This document shows, one piece after another, positions 57,501-64,000 of a stretch of DNA of 64,000 nucleotides (positions are counted from its first letter, which is position 1; each line of letters starts with the position of its first letter). The position numbers and the translations under genes are program-made. Below the pieces are notes generated by a model. It saw nothing but the letters and a program-made list of their open reading frames with translations. It ran no database searches and had not been told where the DNA came from. Source of the stretch: Asterias amurensis (taxonomy: Eukaryota > Echinodermata > Asteroidea > Forcipulatida > Asteriidae); contig NC_092660.1 in NCBI RefSeq assembly GCF_032118995.1, forward strand, positions 18,152,501 to 18,216,500. The letters are read 5' to 3'.

Positions 57501-60500
57501 AAAATGAAATTAAACAGGCCTGAAACTTCATGGAGGCATTGAAGGCGATTGCCTCCATGCCCCCTGGTCAATGCCTTCGTGCCCTTGAAATGCTCTGGTA
57601 GAAATTTACAATTTCCTAAAAGGTAGGGTGCCCTTTACTAAAGAGAAAATGCCTTGGTGCCCTTGCCCTTTCAAAATCGGAGCATCAAGGGCTAATTAGG
57701 CACACAATTTTGTAGTTTGTAGTCCAACTTTTCAAACAAACCACAAACGTTTGAACTCCTGTACCTTTGCAAGTTCTAAAGGTGACTCGATGATAGCTCT
57801 TGCAGTTGAACCACAGGCACCGGCTAGCAAAACCTGTCTGTTCCACAAAGAGAAAATAAACACAAGCTAATAATCATTTTAGCAGCGGGTACCGCAACAA
57901 TCTATTAAAGGCACTGGACACTATTATGGTAACTACTCAAATTAATTGTCAGTATAAAAACTTACTTGTTAACGAGCAATGGTGAGCTGTTGATAGTATA
58001 AAACATTGTGAGAAATGGCTCCCTCTGAAGTAGTATATAACTTTAAAACATTAACATTAATTTGAGTTGGAGAAAAACAAGATGTAAAGGCTTGAAACAC
58101 ACAGTTTTGTATTTCATGGATTAAAACAGAAGAAAATACATTGATTGGCCAATGATTTTTACTTACACTTGCAGCCCTGCTGTAAACGGAATCTCATATT
58201 TGCAAAAAGGATTATCCAAAAAGGTGTAACTGGAAACAAAGAGACACAAGGTGAAGGGTTAGGTATATAAGTAATAAAGGCAGTTACTCAAAATAAATGT
58301 TAGCATAAAAACTTACTTGGTAGCGAGCAATGGAGAGCTGTTGGTAGTATAAAACATTGTGAGAAACGGTTCCCTCTGACGTAACGTAGTTTTTGAGAAA
58401 GAGGTAATTTCTTACTCAAATAATCAAAGACTGATGATATGTTGGTTTGCTTTAAAGACAGCGGACACAATTGGTAGTTAATCAGTTAATCAAAATAATT
58501 ATAAGCGTAAAACCTCAATTGGTAATGTGTAATGGGGAGACGTTGATAGTTTAAAACATTGTGAAAAACTGAAGTGGAGTGACGTAGTTTTTGAGAAAGG
58601 TAATTTTCCACGCACTTGATTTTGAGACCCCAGAATTAAATTTTGAGGTCCCGAAATCAAGCATCGAAAGCAACCAACTTCGTATGACAATGGTGTTTTT
58701 GATGACCAATTGAGTTCAAATTTTCACAGGTTTGTTATTTTGTGCATATGTTGAGATACACCAAGTGAGAAGACTGGTCTTTGACAATTACCAAAGGTGC
58801 CAACTGACCACTGTCTTCAAAAGTAAAATTCCCTTTCTGTATTGATACTTACACAGATTCAAAAACTCCAAACTGAGTGGATCTATAAATGCCTGAACCC
58901 CACAGGACCGGAATGGAACCCCTGTTTAAAAGAACAAAAACAAATTAAGCAAAGATAAGAAAGGGTTTCAGCAATAATAAAGTGAGTTTCTCTCGTGTGA
59001 TTTGACCATTCTTAAAGATAGGGACAATAAAAACTTTGGTTGGAAGCCTACAGCATTTTTCTGTAGTATAAAGCATTCTAAAGTAATGTTGTCATGGACA
59101 AATACTTCAGCTTTTTTCCTCTAAAATTTGAACCTGAGAAGCGCTACTGTCGGTACCGTTTCCAGATCGTGTTTTCCTATATAGAAATCATTCTTCCAGC
59201 ATGGACAAATTCACTCTGGATTTTTGGCAATAATATCAAAAACGGGCCCACCTTTTGAAACAAATTTTTCAGATACTAGTTTTTTTCAGAATTTTTCAGA
59301 TACAAGTCTACATTTGTATAGGATTAAAAAGATTGAACAGTTTAAAAAAAAACCAAAGGTATACTGTGCCTTCAAAAGAGTGCCATAATAGCCCTTAAAA
59401 GTGGGCCAATTTGTAAAAATCTGTGCCATCATAAAAGGTGGGCTTGTCACTAGTCTTGGCGGAAGATGTTTTTGGTTGAGTTGGTAAAACCTCTATGAAA
59501 ATACCATAGTCCCCTTACACTCAACGCTATACACGTCGCGACTATTTCATCGATAGAGGGCATTTCTGTAAGCACGATCCTGCCAATGATGTGGTGGGAT
59601 GATCTGGAAGTTATCCAACAGTGCACGCTATCATTCGATAGTAGTGTGCGCAGTGAGGAGAAGTGGAGTGGAGGATCGCGAACCTTGAGTGATAGTGATT
59701 AACAATGTCTTGCACCAAGACTAGCTAATCACTAGAGTTAGCTTGATGCTTACCTGAAACCTTCTAAGCTTACCTGTAAGCGTTCATGCTTACTTTTTAG
59801 GCTTACCTATAGAACCCAATGACACCCTGTGTCTTGAAGGTCTTACTGAGTGTTCGGAAGAGTCCACCTTTCTCATAGCCAACCTGTGCTTGCATCTTGG
59901 TCTTGATTGTGTCGAACGGATGTCCAACACAGACACTGGTGAACCCATATAAGACGCCAACTGCAAGAACAGTGCGTTCAAAGTTTTACACTCGGACTTA
60001 GTTATCAATTATCATGGCTATCATACTGCAATCTGTCAGAGGGCTGCTTTAAAATTGAGATTTACCCTCTCTGCAGCTCACATTATAAACAAACACATGG
60101 AGACAATAGCAAAACAAACCTTGACATAAAGCCTGCATACGCCTTTCTTATTTATGCATGAGGTACGTCACAAATGCTAATCCAAAACGAGGTGATGGGC
60201 GCAGCCACTGCAAGTGATGGGGGACTTGAGCCCATATATAGCCTCATTTTGGGTAAGAATTATGACGTCATGCATAAATATTAAGAGAGGCGTATTTAGC
60301 CTACTATTAAGTACTAGTAGTAGTACTATCTAGCCCAATTTCATGGCTCTGCTTATCACCAAATTCTTCGCTTACAATAATCGCGATTCCCCACTTACGT
60401 GCAAGCGCCGAATTTCTGCGCTAGCATTGTAATGTAAGCGTAGAATGCCTAGTTACGTGGAGTACGCACGCGCAGACACCAAAAATCGCCGCTTACTCGT

Positions 60501-60865
60501 AAAATAGGCTTGCCGTAAGCACAGAATTCCCTGCTTCCGTAAGCGCAGATTCTGTGCTTACGATAAGCCATGAAATTGGGCCCTGGTGGTTTACGTCTAG
60601 CATTTTTAACTCAAAATACACATACAATTTACAAGTTGTGTTATTAACATTTGGAAAAGTTTCCGTATCTTGTCAACACTTTTTCATTTGTTATGATATT
60701 ATTATTATGATATGAATGATATCTAACTGGAGAAACTAGATTTAGTTTTATTTTTACATTAAAAAAAAAAAAAAAAAAGTGGAGGAAGACTTCCAAATTA
60801 TATTTACCTCCGAGACCTATGCCTCCCTCTTTGTACCATTGTCCTCTGCTTTCATTGTGTGTCAT
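54560..60865 (-). CDS. Mitochondrial carrier family (SLC25) protein
   Basis: An inner-membrane metabolite carrier; the substrate is not evident. Nine coding exons, 5' to 3': 60808-60865, 59807-59960, 58853-58921, 58169-58229, 57765-57833, 56928-56975, 55930-56069, 55292-55357, 54560-54734. All phases join to give 279 aa, the usual size. It begins MTHNESRGQWYKEGG. The three repeat signatures (P-x-[DE]-x-x-K) are all present: PFDTIKTKMQAQ (exon 2), PLELAKIRRQTQ (exons 5-6) and PLEYMKSQVQG (exon 8). Each is followed by an aromatic-Gly motif: GFYRG, GLYKG, GLYRG. The C-terminus is ..MANAQKKVSEWGLRD. The intron between exons 7 and 8 is AT-AC, U12 type. The donor of exon 4 (GTGTAAG) was chosen by phase. 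I do not match it to a named human SLC25. Its last exon is duplicated at 33764, and a second gene starts head to head at 61337. Confidence 0.93.
54885..55165 (-). mobile_element. Type 3 SINE, unit B copy
   Basis: AACCTTTTATAGCACTCTGT to ATAACCCACACTCTGCTGAT and TAGAAACACTAGAGCTTGAA. It has a small GGAACACAGCGGCAAAC duplication. Lies in the last carrier intron. Confidence 0.65.
55578..55700 (-). mobile_element. tRNA-derived SINE (type 1)
   Basis: Minus strand: B box GGGTTCGAACCCGAGTAAC-like, tail ending in a run complementary to TTTTTACCCTTACATCG. It faces the next copy. Confidence 0.65.
55712..55872 (+). mobile_element. tRNA-derived SINE (type 1)
   Basis: GTGGTCTAGTCGGAGAGACA, B box GGGTTTAAATCCCACTAG, tail ACACACATCGGTGTATATTG. 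With the preceding copy it forms an inverted pair that could fold in the transcript. Confidence 0.7.
56195..56310 (+). repeat. Interspersed repeat (GGGCACCAAGGCCAAGACCA)
   Basis: GCAAAGGGCACTTCCATTGG, GGGCACCAAGGCCAAGACCA, GGCCTGCGTGTAATTCT. Relatives at 20880-21000 and 42055-42165. Class unknown. Confidence 0.5.
57041..57203. mobile_element. Palindromic MITE (CATACTTCCTGCGAATGCGA), compact copy
   Basis: TAAGCTCGGTTCATACTTCC pairs with GGAAGTATGAACCGGGCTTA; inner arms carry TTTTGACGTCA / TGACGTCAAAA, a CRE-like palindrome. Lies in the carrier intron between exons 5 and 6. Confidence 0.85.
57905..58040 (+). mobile_element. TTAA-MITE copy 22, 5' part only
   Basis: TTAAAGGCACTGGACACTAT through AATGGCTCCCTCTGAAGTAG, then stops matching. 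Confidence 0.75.
58275..58420 (+). mobile_element. TTAA-MITE copy 23, fragment
   Basis: AAAGGCAGTTACTCAAAATA through GTTTTTGAGAAAGAGGTAAT; the terminal repeat is shortened. Confidence 0.7.
58452..58821 (+). mobile_element. TTAA-MITE copy 24
   Basis: TTAAAGACAGCGGACACAAT to CAACTGACCACTGTCTTCAA with the GAGACCCCAGAATTAAATTT palindrome. Ends 31 bp from carrier exon 3. Confidence 0.8.
60332..60583. mobile_element. Palindromic MITE (GGGCCCAATTTCATGGC)
   Basis: AGCCCAATTTCATGGCTCTG pairs with AAGCCATGAAATTGGGCCCT; the interior has repeated CGCTTACG / CGTAAGCG words. A single arm occurs at 4952-4978. Confidence 0.8.
60650..60797. mobile_element. TTTCCGTATGGCGCCACCAC MITE, diverged
   Basis: TTGGAAAAGTTTCCGTATCT at left, GTGGAGGAAGACTTCCAAAT at right, with an A-run in the middle. 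It ends 10 bp from the donor of carrier exon 1. Confidence 0.6.
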
Positions 60866-61336
60866 TTTGATGCTACAAAAAGTTTCAAATACTGAATTAA
60901 TAAAATGCAAATTAGATGACAATTAATTCTGTTGATAACTTTCACCACACGAACCTCCGCCGATAACCGCAGCTCATCTTCTTTCGAGTGATGTTGTATA
61001 TTGACTTCTTTTAAGAGCAATCCATTGTAGCCTTGGGGGTGATTGTATAGGTAAAGTTTTATTTTTCAAGAATTCTAAAATATTTTCAACCATTGATCGG
61101 TATTATTATTTTATTGATAACTAAATTGGTTTGTGCTCCATCAAGTTAAACATTTTAATGTTCTTTTTTAGTAATTATACGAGGATTAGTTGTTGCATTG
61201 AGCCCCTTTTCAAAGATAAAAATTGTTGTCAGTCCCCTCAAAAGTGGTGAGGTCTACGCTGGGAGGTTAGAGGTCAGTGGGTCGGCAAAACGAAGTGTGA
61301 CGGGACAGTACAACGCAGCGGAACTAGTTTGTCATT
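60866..61336. promoter_or_regulatory. Presumed bidirectional promoter
   Basis: 471 bp between the divergent start codons of the carrier gene (minus) and the gene at 61337 (plus). No TATA box at the usual spacing. The 5'UTR side of the plus gene has GGGTCGGCAAAACGAAGTGT. The head-to-head arrangement is the evidence; no specific site is claimed. Confidence 0.55.
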
Positions 61337-62797
61337 ATGTCTCTTAAAGCGGTGAGTATTCGATTCAGATTACAATTTTTAGTATCTTTAGACCGATTTC
61401 TATATTAAAATTTTGTATATTTGCAGTTAGAAATATGTTTTGAATGTGTTTTCCTCACATGAAGAAGGATAAAAATGCTGTCGCTGTATTTTGGTCGTGT
61501 TCCTACCCCGTGTATCCATTGAGATTACGTAGATTTTTCGAGCAATAGAACCAGACTAAACTTTGTTTTTGTGTGCGTTGTTTTTGCAACCTGCTCTGGC
61601 AGTGTACCGTGTACCTCTTTTCCTTCCTCCACGAGTTTGTCTCAGACCATGGAGTTCTTATTCGTCATGGTCAATCAAAACTTGGCCACAAAATTGTGGG
61701 CTACGATTGCTGCTTTCGCTGTGTAAATATTGTGTCTCAGTTTGTGAAAATGAATTTGTTTGACAACCAAAGCATCTCAGTGAGATGCTTTGTCGACTTA
61801 TTCATTCAAGATTCTCACAAGTCAAAAAGGAAATAAGTTTTCACAAGTTTTTTTCACCAGTTTGCGAAAGCGAAGCGAATATCCCTGTCTGTGTCACACT
61901 TGGAAAACAGCGCATATTTAGAATAACTTTCCGTATGGGGCCACCACTTTTTCACTCATTTTTACCAAAAGGGAAGTCTCATTGAGGTCAATTAGAAACT
62001 AAACTATTTCATAACGAATGAAAAAGTGGTGGCGCCATACGGAAACTTTTCCCATATGAATTTAAGTATTAACAAGATTATCTCCATCATCAGGTACTTG
62101 GAATGTAACTCTCGCTTCACATTTGCTTTCGCCTTTATGAACCGTGCCTCATCAGCAGTTCAACTTCAGCATTGTTCCGCTATCGTCTCTACGAATCTCA
62201 TACAAAAATAACAAATACTGTTACTTGTACTGTTTTTGTCATTACAACATCCCTGTTAAAACTTGTTACCCTTCTTCAGTTTTGCATGCCTACTGTTATT
62301 TTGTCAACCAGATCTCGCCAAAATATGTATCTAGTGTTCTTTGTACTCATACTTTGTCTTATTGAGCGTTTCGTGGGTCCAAAAAATCCACTCCGCAATT
62401 TTTCTTAGAACAAACAATAAATTCCCATCGTTTTCTCAGAATCCTCGGTAAGGTGTACCCTTTAAGTGCACCAAGGCAATGGTCATTGCCTTGTTGGTGC
62501 ACTTGATAAATTTTAGTTGTGGGCTATATTATAAATCCAATTTTTGTGGAAGTCTACCAAGGGCGAGTGGATCAACAAAATTATTCATGTTTAACTATAG
62601 ACAATAGTGCGTGAAGTATCAGCATACCTGAAGTGTATGGCTTAAATGTAGGGGTGTTAACAAAATCCACATTGATGTAAGTTCAACAATGTTGTTTTTT
62701 TCTTCAAACTTTAGGGCTTTAGTAAAGGACCTTCAAGGCCGTCATCGTCTACAATGGGACCAGCCGAACCAGCAAAGTGTATTGTCAAACTACAAAC
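61337..62797 (+). CDS. Unrecognised gene, first two coding exons (continues past window)
   Basis: Exon 61337-61351 codes MSLKA, followed by GTGAGTATT. The next, 62715-62797, follows CTTCAAACTTTAG and codes GFSKGPSRPSSSTMGPAEPA then KCIVKLQT, with donor GTAAGT. Phases join (0, then 2). The N-terminus is Ser/Pro-rich and looks disordered. I do not recognise the protein; the rest should lie to the right of the window. It shares a promoter region with the carrier gene. Support is splice signals, an open phase and the divergent arrangement. Confidence 0.6.
61920..62052. mobile_element. TTTCCGTATGGCGCCACCAC MITE
   Basis: TAACTTTCCGTATGGGGCCA pairs with GGTGGCGCCATACGGAAACT; spacer AATTAGAAACTAAACTATTT. 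Intron 1 of the gene at 61337. Confidence 0.9.
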
Positions 62798-63805
62798 GTA
62801 AGTCATCACACCTAGCCCTGCGACATAACTATATAAGTATCATAATTCATAATGTTGTGTCTCATTTTTGAGAAAAATTTAAAATCAAAGCAGAAAAACA
62901 ACAGTGGGGTTCTGTTTATTGTATGTGGCCTGGGCCCAATTTCATAGCACTGCTAAGCAAAAAAATTTGCTTAGCATGAAACTTCTCCCTTGATAAAAAC
63001 AGGATTACCAACCAATTTTCCTCGTGATTTTTAGGATAAAGCAAACAACAGACTGAAGACCAGTACAAGCAACATGAAACAAATGGACATTTTGTTGGTA
63101 ATCCGGTTTTTATCAAGGATGAAATTTCATGCTGAGCAAATTTTTGTGCTTAGCAGCTCTATGAAATTGGGCCCTGTCACGACGAAATGAGCTAAAAGTC
63201 GCTCAATAGATAGGTGAGAACTCTCTTGTTTCAACAAGCTCTGTCTGCTTGGAGGATTATTGTTACCCTAAGTGTTCTCAACCATAAGAAAGCTCTTGAT
63301 CTGCAGAACTCAGAAATACCAATAGCTAATTTATTTTAAATTCCGGCTTTTAGCTCATTTTGTGGTGACGGGTCACATACATTATGTAATTCATTACCAC
63401 TATCAGTGTTGTAGTCATGGTGGGTAGTGCTTGGCAAAATACAATGTGGTGCCCAGCACAGATTTCCCCCAAAATAAATCAAAATATTGTCCATAAATCA
63501 AAATATTGTAGGTCTATAGCCCACCACAAAAATTTGTCGAGCTACAACACTGACCACTAGCAAGGTTCACACTGATGCCTGGGTCACCTATACTAAATTC
63601 CGGACACTGCCCCAGGGTTCGGCCAAGGATTTCTTTAGTGTCCGAAAATTGTTTTCCTTGAAACCATTGCAAGATGGATCAGTTACATAGATCATATGGT
63701 TGGGGAATCCCGAGTGTCTGGTGGGTTTTTCGGCACCAACCACTGTGGGCAAGAACCCTTCTGCCCAAAATGCAATCATGTGGCAGCCAGGCTGATATGA
63801 AGCCT
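62798..63805. other. Intron or downstream DNA with one MITE
   Basis: Apart from the palindromic MITE at 62931-63174 I see no exon. The ORFs at 63588-63877 show no recognisable domain. Confidence 0.4.
62931..63174. mobile_element. Palindromic MITE, GGGCCCAATTTCATAGCAC family
   Basis: GGGCCCAATTTCATAGCACT pairs with AGCTCTATGAAATTGGGCCC; inner arms GATAAAAACAGGATTACCAA / TTGGTAATCCGGTTTTTATC. Sister of 5351-5591. Confidence 0.9.
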
Positions 63806-64000
63806 TTAAAGTCGCTGGACACTATTGGTAATTTTCAAAGACCAGTCTTCTCACTTGGTATATCTCAACATGCATAACAAACCTGTGAAAATTTGAGCTC
63901 AATTGGTCGTCAAAGTTGTGAGATAATGAAAGAAAAAACAGCCTTGTCACACGAAGTTTTGTGCTTTCAGGTGTTTGATTTCGAGACCTCACAATCTAAT
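63806..64000 (-). mobile_element. TTAA-MITE copy 25, cut by window end
   Basis: TTAAAGTCGCTGGACACTAT onward with TCAAAGACCAGTCTTCTCAC and CGAGACCTCACAATCTAA. Confidence 0.85.

Overview
The window is animal nuclear DNA, most likely from an echinoderm and perhaps a sea star. The reasons are intron-rich genes with GT-AG introns, a SAS-6 centriole gene, tRNA-derived SINEs that resemble deuterostome SINEs, and very dense small inverted-repeat DNA transposons. No prokaryotic operon, CRISPR array or intact viral element is visible. The species assignment is inference; the gene models below come from splice sites and reading phases that I joined by eye.

Layout. (1) 1-8308, minus strand: a SASS6 gene with 12 exons in the window; its 3' end is off the left edge. 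(2) 8.3-14.1 kb: intergenic or 5' intron DNA with three near-identical hairpins and a 2.3-kb transposon with about 145-bp terminal repeats and perfect 9-bp target duplications. (3) 14149-16139, plus: a GT10 alpha-1,3-fucosyltransferase made of a 12-codon first exon and one large exon. (4) 18848-55165: two tandem copies of a block of about 16 and 21 kb. Each holds a six-exon YtcJ-type amidohydrolase (plus) followed by the convergent last exon of a mitochondrial carrier gene. Copy A carries only that last exon. Copy B runs into the whole carrier gene. (5) 54560-60865, minus: a complete nine-exon SLC25 carrier (279 aa) with a textbook AT-AC U12-type intron. (6) From 61337, plus: the first two coding exons of an unrecognised gene, head to head with the carrier gene across 471 bp.

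Mobile DNA fills the introns and spacers. The dominant family is a MITE of about 350-390 bp flanked by TTAA (about 25 copies). The A/B duplication acts as an internal control: several insertions are present in one copy and absent from the other, which exposes target-site duplications. Other families are palindromic MITEs, a 3.6-kb AACGTT-rich element with a possible small spliced gene, tRNA-derived SINEs, truncated LINE tails, minisatellites, and a satellite with a TTAGGG-like core downstream of each amidohydrolase.

The most interesting points are the mosaic divergence of the two amidohydrolase copies (exon 5 is identical in protein, exon 3 differs at 26 of 93 residues), the U12 intron, the intact orphan carrier exon, the 9-bp-TSD transposon pair, and the AACGTT element's possible cargo gene.
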